A DNA stretch of 14,508 bases from Deltaproteobacteria bacterium GWA2_55_10 (GTDB taxonomy: Bacteria > Desulfobacterota > GWC2-55-46): assembly GCA_001797415.1 (NCBI GenBank), contig MGPL01000143.1:1-14508 (forward strand), given 5' to 3'. Made by a program: the position numbers and the translations under genes. Shown one piece after another: positions 1 through 6,570 of the stretch; positions within the stretch are counted from its first letter, which is position 1, and each line of letters opens with the position of its first letter. The notes under the pieces were generated by a model, which was not told the DNA's origin, did no database searches, and saw only the letters and a list, made by a program, of their open reading frames with translations.

Positions 1-74
1 TGGAGCGGGTGATGGGAATCGAACCCACGCATCCAGCTTGGAAGGCTGGAGTTCTACCATTGAACTACACCCGC
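1..74 (-). tRNA. tRNA-Gly (anticodon TCC)
   Basis: The reverse complement folds as a tRNA: acceptor GCGGGTG pairs with CACCCGC, the T loop is GGGTTCGATTCC, and the anticodon loop CTTCCAA carries TCC (Gly, reads GGA/GGG). The discriminator is T and a CCA end is encoded at positions 3-1, exactly at the window edge. It is the third tRNA of a Thr-Tyr-Gly series, 17 nt after tRNA-Tyr. In many bacteria this order continues with tRNA-Thr(GGT) and tuf, so those are expected just outside the window (inference). Confidence 0.97.
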
Positions 75-91
75 GCGATTTCCTGTTATAC

Positions 92-176
92 TGGTGGAGA
101 GGGGAGGATTCGAACCTCCGAAGGCTGAGCCAGCAGATTTACAGTCTGCCCCCTTTGGCCGCTCGGGAACCTCTCC
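92..176 (-). tRNA. tRNA-Tyr (anticodon GTA)
   Basis: The 85-nt minus-strand sequence folds as a class II tRNA with a long variable arm. Acceptor GGAGAGG pairs with CCTCTCC, the D arm contains CCCGAGCGGCC, the anticodon stem-loop GCAGACTGTAAATCTGC carries GTA, and the T arm is GGAGGTTCGAATCCTCC. CCA is encoded (94-92) with discriminator A. Tyr, Leu and Ser are the bacterial type II tRNAs, and GTA identifies Tyr. It lies between tRNA-Thr and tRNA-Gly and is probably cotranscribed with them. Confidence 0.98.
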
Positions 177-333
177 ATGCCGAACGCATATCTTAAAGCC
201 TGCCGGCCCCTGATACAGGAAGACGGGTCAGTCCAAGGTCAAGAACGAAAAGCTCCGGGAGAATGGAACAGGCGAGTAGACCAGCCCTTGAAGACCCTCC
301 GGACTCTTTTTGCCGGTAGAACGTTAAGCGATC

Positions 334-408
334 TGGAGCTGGCGATGGGATTCGAACCCGCAACCTGCTGATTACAAATCAGCTGCTCTACCGTTGAGCT
401 ACGCCAGC
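334..408 (-). tRNA. tRNA-Thr (anticodon TGT)
   Basis: Acceptor GCTGGCG pairs with CGCCAGC. The D arm is GCTCAACGGTAGAGC, the anticodon stem-loop CTGATTTGTAATCAG carries TGT (Thr, ACA/ACG), and the T arm is GCGGGTTCGAATCCCAT. The discriminator is T and CCA is encoded (336-334). It is the promoter-proximal tRNA of the cluster. A 157-nt spacer (177-333) separates it from tRNA-Tyr; I see no gene or convincing second promoter there. Confidence 0.97.
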
Positions 409-449
409 ATAAATACTGGAGAAAACGCGAAATTAGAAAAACGGCAGAC

Positions 450-470
450 TTCGCCACCCCAGACGGCGAA
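450..470 (-). other. Leader inverted repeat upstream of the tRNAs
   Basis: TTCGCC and GGCGAA form a 6-bp stem with a 9-nt loop in the predicted leader, between the promoter and tRNA-Thr. No U tract follows, so it does not look like a terminator. It could be an RNA-processing structure or have no role. Only the symmetry is seen directly. Confidence 0.35.
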
Positions 471-482
471 ACTGAATTTAAA

Positions 483-511
483 TATATAAATCACAAGCTC
501 TGCTTTGTCAA
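483..511 (-). promoter_or_regulatory. Sigma70-type promoter of the tRNA-Thr-Tyr-Gly operon
   Basis: On the minus strand a perfect -35 box TTGACA (511-506) is followed by a 17-bp spacer and a -10 box TATATA (488-483). This places the start near 476, about 68 nt before tRNA-Thr. The site lies in the 218-nt gap between the prfB stop and the tRNAs, which holds no other supported gene. The region just after the -10 is A/T rich, without the GC-rich discriminator typical of strongly stringent tRNA promoters in E. coli. Confidence 0.85.
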
Positions 512-626
512 GGGCTTTTTTGCAGGCGGGCATAAGAAAAGAAGCCAGATCGCTTGGATCCGTCTCCCCCCCAATTCCAAAGACACAACCTTTTAATTCT
601 AACACGCTTTTGACGCAGCGCAAAAA

Positions 627-1737
627 TTATTTCGAGGCCGCCCCGGAACGCATCTGCAGGAACGACTCTATGAACGGGTCGAGGCTGCCGTCGAGCACAG
701 GGTCTATGTTGCCGGTCTCAAAGCCTGTCCTGTGGTCTTTTATAAGCCTGTAGGGCTGCATGACATACGACCTTATCTGGTTTCCCCAGGCAATATCCCG
801 CTTTTCCTTGGTGAACTCCTGCATCTTCTCTTCCTTCTCCTTGAGCTTCAACTCATAGAGGCGCGCCCTCAGGAGCTTCATGGCAACGGCCCTGTTCTTG
901 TGCTGGCTGCGCTCGTTCTGGCACTGCACCACTATGCCGGTGGGCATGTGGGTTATACGGACGGCGGAGTCGGTCTTGTTGACGTGCTGGCCGCCAGCGC
1001 CGCTCGCGCGGAATGTGTCCACCTTAAGATCGGCCTCATTCATATCGACCTCCACGTCCTCCTCGATCTCCGGATAGACGAATACCGAGGCGAACGACGT
1101 ATGCCTCCTCTTGTTGGCGTCATAGGGCGATATCCTCACCAGCCTGTGCACGCCGCCCTCTGCCTTGAGGTACCCGTAGGCGTACTCGCCTGATACCGTG
1201 AAGGTGACGCTCTTTATCCCGGCCTCTTCGCCGGGTTGAAAATCGAGGACCTCGGTCTTGTAGCCCCTTTGCTCCGCCCACCTCATGTACATTCGGAGCA
1301 ATATGTCGGCCCAGTCCTGCGCCTCGGTGCCGCCCGCGCCCGGATGTATGGAGACTATCGCATTCGAGCCGTCGTGCTCGCCCGAGAGCATCCTCCTTAT
1401 CTCTGCCTTCCTTATGGCGTCCCTTGCTTCTTTTATCTTTTCGCCGGACTCCTTCGCGACCGTGCCGTCATGCGCCTCGTCGGCCAGCTCGAGGAGCACC
1501 TCCGCGTCTTCGACAAGGGCGGCTATCCTTTGAAGGGCGTCCATCCCTGCCGTCAGCTCGGCCTTTCTCTTCGTGAGCTTCTGCGCCTCTTCGAGGTTTG
1601 TCCATACAGCGGGGTCCGAGAGCCTGGCGTCTATTTCCTGGAGTTCGTCTGTCCTGGCAGCCTGGTCAAAGAAAACTCCTTAGGTCGTCATACTTCTCCT
1701 TCACGCCCTGAAGGTCTTCTTTCAATTCCTCAAACAT
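627..1737 (-). CDS. prfB: Peptide chain release factor 2 (programmed +1 frameshift)
   Basis: RF2 recognises UGA and UAA stop codons on the ribosome and triggers peptide release. The reading frame is split. ATG at 1737 (SD AGGAGG at 1750-1745, 7-nt spacing) opens 23 codons ending at an in-frame TGA (1668-1666). Translation continues in the +1 frame from GAC to the TAA at 629-627, giving 369 aa against 365 in E. coli. The catalytic GGQ is at about residues 248-250 in GAGGQHVNKTDSAVR. The stop-reading tripeptide reads SPY (203-205) in place of the canonical SPF. The residue matching E. coli 246 lies in FRASGAGGQ and is Ala, as in most bacteria. It is the last gene of the phoH operon and its first 8 nt overlap the end of lnt. 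No clear terminator follows. Identity is very secure; an annotation starting at the internal ATG (1544) would lose 64 residues. Confidence 0.97.
1665..1680 (-). promoter_or_regulatory. RF2 autoregulatory +1 frameshift site
   Basis: The minus strand reads AGGAGTTTTCTTTGAC. It aligns base for base in length with the E. coli site AGGGGGTATCTTTGAC: an internal Shine-Dalgarno-like AGGAG, the slippery CTT codon (codon 23), the in-frame TGA and then C. TGA followed by C is a weak termination context. In the known mechanism, scarce RF2 slows termination at UGA, the ribosome slips from CUU to UUU, and RF2 is made, which gives autoregulation. The frame analysis here fits that exactly. Confidence 0.96.
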
Positions 1738-3265
1738 CTCTTTTCCTCCTGAACCTTGTCCCTATGAAAATACCCGTGATTATCGAGCAGCCCCATGCAA
1801 AGAGGTCGCCGTATAAGGTGTAAAAGGTAAGCGCTCCCTGCTTAAGGCGTATATCGTCGGTTATGATCGTCCTCTCGAAGAGGCCGGTCTTCTCCCTTAT
1901 CCTTCCGTTCGGGTCTATGACGGCGCTTATGCCCGTGTTGGCGGAGCGCACGAGAAAAGTCCTGTTCTCGACTGCCCTGAAGACCGCCATCTGGAAGTGC
2001 TGGTAAGGGGCTGACGTGTAGCCGAACCACGCGTCATTGGTGAGATTGGCGAGCATGGTGGCGCCATTATTTACGTGCCCCCTCGCTATCTCCGGGAATA
2101 TCGATTCGAAGCAGACCAGGGTGCCGATGCCGCCGCCCTCGAATGCTATGGGCACAGGCCCCGGGCCTTCGGTGAAATCCCCGATGCCTGCCGTAAGTTT
2201 TCCGAAAGGGAGTATGCCCCTTAACGGGACATATTCGCCGAAGGGAACCAAATGGAACTTTTCGTACTTGCCGACGGTCTCGCCCGCGGTGTTGATGAGA
2301 AAGGCGCTGTTGAAGTACCTGACCTCGTTGGTGGCTGGATTATAAGTATAAGACGGGCTACCCGTCAATATGAATGAGCTTGTCTTTTTGGCAAGCTCCC
2401 CTACCTGGCCTTCTTCTATGCGCTCCGGCTCGTAATAGAACGGTATGGCCGTCTCCGGCCAAATCACGAGCCTGGCGAACCTGCCGGAGGCCTTCTCGGT
2501 AAGGGCGCTGTAGATATCGAGCGTCTCCTGCTGGTACCTTCCATCCCATTTAAGTCCCTGGTCTATGGATCCCTGCGCGACCCCTATCCTGAAGCCGCTC
2601 CATCTGGCGGCCTCGCTGTCTACGGCCTTCATGCGAATAAACCCGTAAGACGTTATCGAAACCACGAGTGCGACCGCTATAGCCGCAGGCGCCAGAGGCG
2701 CCCTGCCACGCTCCTTACGGATGAGATGACCGGCTATAAATGAGAGCGCGGTGTTGGAGACGATAATGACGAAAGATATGCCCCATACGCCCGTGGTGTC
2801 CGCCACCTGTATGAGCGGCAGATAATCAGCCTGGGTGTACCCGGCAAGGACCCACGGGAAGCCCGTGAAAAGATTGCCCCTCAGGTATTCGAGCGCCACC
2901 CAGAAGGCCGGCAGCAGAAGGAGCCTGGCGGTATTATCGAGCCCCGCGGTCAATGTGGCGAAAAACCCGAATGCCCCCCAGTAGAGGCTCAAATAGAGAA
3001 CAAGCAGGAGCATTACGCCGATGCTCGCCCAAACCGCCACGCCGCCGTAGTTGCTCATCGAGTGAACTACCCAATAGACGGAACCGAGGAAGAAGGCAAA
3101 GCCTGAGACAAGGCCGAGTAGAAATCCCTTTTTGCCGCTCTGCCCCTCAAGGCCCAGCAGGAGCGGCACAAGCGCGAACCACGCCAGGAACCCAAGCCCG
3201 AACGGCGGGAACGCGAGCACCATTGCAAGACCTGAGACTATCGCTGAAAGAAGGCGTCTTGTCAT
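1730..3265 (-). CDS. lnt: Apolipoprotein N-acyltransferase
   Basis: Lnt transfers an acyl chain from a phospholipid to the N-terminal cysteine of apolipoproteins, the last step of lipoprotein maturation in Gram-negative bacteria. The 511-aa product matches the family length. Residues about 1-210 form the hydrophobic membrane part (MTRRLLSAIVSGLAMVLAFP onward). Residues about 225-480 form the carbon-nitrogen-hydrolase-like periplasmic domain, and a final hydrophobic segment lies at about 481-503. The catalytic triad is visible: Glu271 in WPETAIPF, Lys336 in GKYEKFHLVPFGEY and Cys385 in VCFESIFPE (E. coli Glu267, Lys335, Cys387). The ATG overlaps the TGA of the upstream DgkA-PAP2 gene as ATGA, so coupling is likely. 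The 3' end overlaps prfB by 8 nt. Confidence 0.96.
   Translation of the reverse strand: MTRRLLSAIVSGLAMVLAFPPFGLGFLAWFALVPLLLGLEGQSGKKGFLLGLVSGFAFFLGSVYWVVHSMSNYGGVAVWASIGVMLLLVLYLSLYWGAFGFFATLTAGLDNTARLLLLPAFWVALEYLRGNLFTGFPWVLAGYTQADYLPLIQVADTTGVWGISFVIIVSNTALSFIAGHLIRKERGRAPLAPAAIAVALVVSITSYGFIRMKAVDSEAARWSGFRIGVAQGSIDQGLKWDGRYQQETLDIYSALTEKASGRFARLVIWPETAIPFYYEPERIEEGQVGELAKKTSSFILTGSPSYTYNPATNEVRYFNSAFLINTAGETVGKYEKFHLVPFGEYVPLRGILPFGKLTAGIGDFTEGPGPVPIAFEGGGIGTLVCFESIFPEIARGHVNNGATMLANLTNDAWFGYTSAPYQHFQMAVFRAVENRTFLVRSANTGISAVIDPNGRIREKTGLFERTIITDDIRLKQGALTFYTLYGDLFAWGCSIITGIFIGTRFRRKRDV
1745..1750 (-). promoter_or_regulatory. Ribosome binding site fixing the prfB start
   Basis: A full AGGAGG lies 7 nt before the ATG at 1737, inside the 3' end of lnt. 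It fixes the true N-terminus of RF2 upstream of the frameshift site. Confidence 0.9.
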
Positions 3266-3990
3266 TTGAGCGTCATGAAGAATATGCGGAAGACCAGCAG
3301 GGTAAGACCGAAACCGAGGAGGCCGCCGAGGAATATCTCAAGCCTTGTATGTATGCCGCCCAGGAGCCTGGAATGGCTGACCATGGCCGCGAGAGCAAAC
3401 GACAGAATAACAACGAGAGGATTGAGCGTAAGGAGGCTTATGCTCGTAAACAATGAGAACGCCACGGCAGAGTGGCCGCTCGGCATGCCTCCGTGGAGCG
3501 GCGTACCTTTGCCGTAGAGCGCCTTGAAGACCACGACCGCTATGAGGACAAGGAGAAGCGATATTATGGCGATATGGCCCGAGAGCATCCTCGCCTCGCG
3601 GAGCGCTATGGACATGGGGTCGAAGATATACTTCGTAAATATCATGTATACCATTATTGCCACCCCCACGGAAGCGATGAGCACCGCTCCGGCTGAGACG
3701 TCCTTCGCGTTCTTTGCCCTTACGTGGTACTTCTCCTCGAGGAGGTTTACGGCCTCTTCTACCGCCGTGTTCATCATCTCCGCGAACAGGAGGATGAGCA
3801 CCGACATCACGAAGAGCACGAACTCGACCATGGGCAGCTCGAGGAAGAGGCTCAGGAAGAGCGCCGCCGCGGCGATTACATAGTGGTACCTTATGTGCCG
3901 CTGCGTCTTGAAGGCGTAGATAACGCCCTCGATGGCGTAGTTCAGGCTCTCGAACCAGTTCCTTGGCTTTCTAACCTCACCGTTGTCCAT
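3262..3990 (-). CDS. DgkA-type lipid kinase fused to a PAP2 phosphatase domain
   Basis: The protein has 242 aa and two recognisable halves. Residues about 10-125 match the small membrane diacylglycerol/undecaprenol kinase family: three hydrophobic helices, the signature AEMMNTAVEEAVNL (Glu71, Asn74 and Glu78 aligning with E. coli Glu69, Asn72 and Glu76) and AKDVSAGAVL (Asp97). Gln30 in KTQRHIRYH stands where many members have a metal-binding Glu. Residues about 140-240 match PAP2 lipid phosphatases: KALYGKGTP (motif 1, with Thr for Arg), PSGH (170-173) and SRLLGGIHTRLE (motif 3, with Glu for the usual Asp). The kinase half would make undecaprenyl phosphate or phosphatidate, while the PAP2 half would dephosphorylate a lipid phosphate or diphosphate such as undecaprenyl-PP. 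Actual substrates cannot be read from sequence. The start is ATG with no good SD, 9 nt after the YIP1 gene. It overlaps lnt by 4 nt. Confidence 0.88.
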   Translation of the reverse strand: MDNGEVRKPRNWFESLNYAIEGVIYAFKTQRHIRYHYVIAAAALFLSLFLELPMVEFVLFVMSVLILLFAEMMNTAVEEAVNLLEEKYHVRAKNAKDVSAGAVLIASVGVAIMVYMIFTKYIFDPMSIALREARMLSGHIAIISLLLVLIAVVVFKALYGKGTPLHGGMPSGHSAVAFSLFTSISLLTLNPLVVILSFALAAMVSHSRLLGGIHTRLEIFLGGLLGFGLTLLVFRIFFMTLK

Positions 3991-3999
3991 CTTATTATA

Positions 4000-4515
4000 T
4001 TAGCCCAAGAGGCCGGAAAAATAAAGTAGGCTCATCGCGGCCGCCATCATGAGGCACACGACGGCAATGGCCTCGATGCGCCTCAACTTATGAACGCCCT
4101 CGAGCACGATGACGTTCACCGGCAGCGTCCAGACGCTCAAGACTGTGCCCACAACAGGCAGCACCTGTACCCAGCCTACTATGGAGGCCAGGGCAGCGGC
4201 CCTGTAGTATGCCTGGAACGAGGCCTTGCCGCCGAAGAGCCTGGCGATGGCGTGGAAGATGGATATGAAGAGCGAGAATATGAGGACGTTCAATATCGGC
4301 GCGAAGAATATGAAAAAGGCCGCCTCGACAGGCTCCTTGACTATGCCCTGGAGCATTGCGCCGATAGCGACCGCAAGGCCGCCGATGGCAAGTATGAGTA
4401 TGCCGGGCAAAAAGGCCGCCTCGTCGTTGGCAGCCTCTTCGGCCGCTTCCTTCCTTAATTTTATTATCTGAAGAGCTTTTCTTAGATACTTCCCAAAATC
4501 GACCCGCCCCGCCAT
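4000..4515 (-). CDS. YIP1-family integral membrane protein
   Basis: The 171-aa protein has a short polar, Lys/Glu/Ala-rich N-terminus (1-33) followed by about five hydrophobic segments (about 35-57, 64-90, 104-120, 121-139, 148-170). The block around residues 94-153, from LFGGKASFQAYYRAAALA to LRRIEAIAVV, with GW, PVVG and LEGVHKL features, resembles the bacterial YIP1 domain. No catalytic residues are apparent and the family has no established bacterial function. The start is ATG, 5 nt after ybeY; the nearest SD-like GGGG is rather far upstream (about 14 nt), so translation may be coupled. Its position between YbeY and the lipid kinase suggests an envelope role, which is inference. The family call is fairly confident; the function is unknown. 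Confidence 0.8.
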   Translation of the reverse strand: MAGRVDFGKYLRKALQIIKLRKEAAEEAANDEAAFLPGILILAIGGLAVAIGAMLQGIVKEPVEAAFFIFFAPILNVLIFSLFISIFHAIARLFGGKASFQAYYRAAALASIVGWVQVLPVVGTVLSVWTLPVNVIVLEGVHKLRRIEAIAVVCLMMAAAMSLLYFSGLLG

Positions 4516-4520
4516 TCTGC

Positions 4521-4934
4521 TCAGATGATCCCCTTTTTCTTTATCAGCTTGAGTAACGCCTTCTCTTCCTCTTTCATCCTCTTGGCCTGGCGCCCGCCTT
4601 TAACATGGTCATGGCCCATGAGGTGCAGTATGCCGTGGACCAGGAGCCTCGCGAGTTCCTCGTCCTCGCTGACCTTGAACTCTACAGCCTGCTCTCTCGA
4701 CCTCTCCATCGATATTACCACGTCGCCGAGCATGTAATCGTCTTCCATCGGGAAGCTCAGCACGTCTGTAGGCTTGTCCCTGCCCCTGTAATCCCTGTTG
4801 AGCTCCCTTATGCCTTCGTCGTCAGTAAGAAGAATCGAGAGCTCTACGTCCTTACACCCCAAGCCTTCTAAGGCGGCCTCTGCCATCTTTTTTATTTTCG
4901 CCCGCCCCTTTTTTCCCTGGACCAGAACCTTCAA
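4521..4934 (-). CDS. ybeY: Endoribonuclease YbeY (rRNA maturation / ribosome quality control)
   Basis: YbeY is a single-domain metal-dependent RNase that acts in 16S rRNA 3'-end maturation and late 70S quality control. The 137-aa protein carries the family signature HGILHLMGHDH, with presumed zinc ligands His100, His104 and His110 (E. coli 114, 118, 124), and the conserved NRDYRGRDKPTDVLSFP. The start is TTG at 4934, chosen because AAGGAG (4947-4942) lies exactly 7 nt upstream and because MKVLVQGKKG has the expected N-terminal form. The start lies 83 nt inside the 3' end of the HD phosphohydrolase gene in another frame. PhoH and YbeY are neighbours in many bacteria, often together with an HD protein. 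Confidence 0.95.
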   Translation of the reverse strand: MKVLVQGKKGRAKIKKMAEAALEGLGCKDVELSILLTDDEGIRELNRDYRGRDKPTDVLSFPMEDDYMLGDVVISMERSREQAVEFKVSEDEELARLLVHGILHLMGHDHVKGGRQAKRMKEEEKALLKLIKKKGII

Positions 4935-6570
4935 TACCCTTCTCCTTCAGGATATCCACCGGCTCCGGATAGTCTATCCTTTGATGATACATGCCGGCAA
5001 ATACCCGGTTGAAGCTCCTCGTTATCGCGTGCAGGTCCTTGAGCGTGAGCTCGCACTCGTCGAGCTGGCCGTCCGAGAATATCCTGTTCACTATCTTCTG
5101 CGTAAGCCACTGTATCCTGTCAGGCGTGGGGTCAGGCAGCGTCTTGCTCGCCGCCTCTATCGCGTCCGCGAGCATCACTATCCCGGCCTCCTTTGTCTGG
5201 GGCTTGGGGCCGGGATAGCGGAAATCACCCTCCGCCACTTCTTCCCCGCCTTCTCCCGAAGCCTTCGCCTTCTGGTAAAAATATGTGATGAGGGCCGTGC
5301 CGTGGTGCTGGCTTATTATCTCGGTGATCTCGGCGCCAAGCTTGTACCTTGCGGCGAGCTCTATCCCCTCTTTCACATGGCTCGACAAGATGAGAGAGCT
5401 CATCGAAGGGGTGAGCCTATCGTGCCTGTTTTCGCCGGATGTATTCTCGATGAAGTACTGCGGCATCCTGGTCTTTCCGATGTCGTGGTAATAGGCCCCC
5501 ACGCGCGCAAGGAGAGGGTTCGCGTTTATCGATTCGGATGCGGCCTCCGCGAGCGTGCCTATCATGAGCGAATGATGGTAGGTGCCCGGGGCCTTAATGG
5601 CAAGCTCCTTAAGAAGAGGATGCTCCATCCTTGATAGCTCAAGGAGCCTTATGTCCGTCGTATACTGAAAGAGAACTTCCAGTACCGGCGCGAAGCCTAT
5701 TGCAAGGATGGACGCCAGCACGCCGTTAAGGAGGCCCGTAAATACAATCTGGAACGCGCTGTCAAAGGCGCCGCCCTTTATTATCGAGATGCAAAGGAGC
5801 ACGGCGGCGTTGACCGCGCCGAGAAGAAGTCCCGCCCTTATTGCAATCGACCTGTGCGTACACTGCCTCACGCCGGACGCGCCCGCTATACCTCCCGCGA
5901 GCGCGAAGGCAGCCATCTCAACTCCGCCTATGAAATAACCGGCCAGGACCGAGCTTACGGCGGCAAAGACCAGGGCTGTCTCGGAATTCAAAAGGAGCCG
6001 CACGAGCATGGGCCCGACAGCGACAGGCACAACATACCTGTACACGGAAGAAGAGCCGGGGAATATCTCTGCCATGACAAGCGCGGCGGTATCGGACAGG
6101 TTCAGGAGGACGAGGACGCCCGAGAGGACCGCTCCCATAAGCAGGAGGTCCTTTGGCATTGATGCGAACTTCCGGATATTCCTTTTAGCGAAATAACCGC
6201 TTACGAAGAGGAGGGCGGCTACAAGAGAGAAAAAGCCCAATGCCGGAAGGCCGGCGTCCTCGCGGCTTATTGAAGATTCGATCAGGTCGAGCTTGGCAAT
6301 CTCTGCCTCTGTCACGACCTGCCCCTCGCGCACTACCACCTCGCCCTTGCGGACGGTCGCGCCCCGGGAGGCCGCCTCGACCGGGGATTTTACGTCGGTC
6401 CGCGCAACCTCGCCGGGGACAAGGTCGTAGCCCCTGAATGTGAGGTTCGGGAAATAGAGCACTGTCGCAAGGAGGCTGATAAGGAGCAGCAGTCCGAGCT
6501 TCCTTGACAATTCACCGAACCGGCCGCCAGAGTGCGCGCCAGACGCGCCATGTTCCTGCTTCTGCGGCAT
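4852..6570 (-). CDS. pgpH: PgpH/YqfF-type membrane HD phosphohydrolase (probable c-di-AMP phosphodiesterase), shortened sensor domain
   Basis: The 572-aa protein has a first TM helix at about 24-42, a short extracytoplasmic part (about 43-105), a polytopic region of about seven hydrophobic segments (about 107-300), and a cytoplasmic HD domain (about 325-535). HD residues visible are His332/His333 (GTYHHS), His362-Asp363 in YYHDIGKT, His383-Asp384, His398, His422-His423 in QHHGT, RYPGPKPQTKE, and Asp469 in MLADAIEAA. Family members such as Listeria PgpH hydrolyse cyclic di-AMP. They are usually 700 aa or more because the extracytoplasmic 7TMR-HDED domain is large. Here the start (YDLVPGEVARTDVKSPVEA) runs straight into the end (VVVREGQVVTEAEIAKLDL) of that domain. 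The ATG overlaps the phoH stop as TGATG. The basic tail from about residue 546 is read over the 5' end of ybeY. The HD family is certain; the nucleotide substrate is inferred. Confidence 0.9.
   Translation of the reverse strand: MPQKQEHGASGAHSGGRFGELSRKLGLLLLISLLATVLYFPNLTFRGYDLVPGEVARTDVKSPVEAASRGATVRKGEVVVREGQVVTEAEIAKLDLIESSISREDAGLPALGFFSLVAALLFVSGYFAKRNIRKFASMPKDLLLMGAVLSGVLVLLNLSDTAALVMAEIFPGSSSVYRYVVPVAVGPMLVRLLLNSETALVFAAVSSVLAGYFIGGVEMAAFALAGGIAGASGVRQCTHRSIAIRAGLLLGAVNAAVLLCISIIKGGAFDSAFQIVFTGLLNGVLASILAIGFAPVLEVLFQYTTDIRLLELSRMEHPLLKELAIKAPGTYHHSLMIGTLAEAASESINANPLLARVGAYYHDIGKTRMPQYFIENTSGENRHDRLTPSMSSLILSSHVKEGIELAARYKLGAEITEIISQHHGTALITYFYQKAKASGEGGEEVAEGDFRYPGPKPQTKEAGIVMLADAIEAASKTLPDPTPDRIQWLTQKIVNRIFSDGQLDECELTLKDLHAITRSFNRVFAGMYHQRIDYPEPVDILKEKGIEGSGPGKKGAGENKKDGRGRLRRLGV
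4942..4947 (-). promoter_or_regulatory. Ribosome binding site supporting the ybeY TTG start
   Basis: AAGGAG with 7-nt spacing to TTG (4934-4932) lies inside the C-terminal coding part of the upstream HD gene. It makes the long overlap between the two genes credible. Confidence 0.85.

Noticed and set aside
177..333. Second promoter or small gene between tRNA-Thr and tRNA-Tyr
   Set aside because: A TTGACC exists on the minus strand but no -10 at a usable distance, and no ORF with an RBS was seen.
630..650. Short hairpin CGGGG/CCTCG near the prfB stop as a terminator
   Set aside because: It is a five-pair stem with one wobble and a 3-nt loop, and the T run follows only after several other bases; too weak to call.
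627..1544. A self-contained 305-aa RF-like protein starting at the internal ATG 1544
   Set aside because: The RF2 N-terminal domain continues upstream in the same frame to the +1 frameshift site and then to an ATG with AGGAGG, giving a normal 369-aa RF2.
3994..3999. TATAAT just before the DgkA-PAP2 start as an internal promoter
   Set aside because: The position 17 bp upstream reads ATTTTT, not a -35 box, and the site is A/T rich by chance around a TAA stop.
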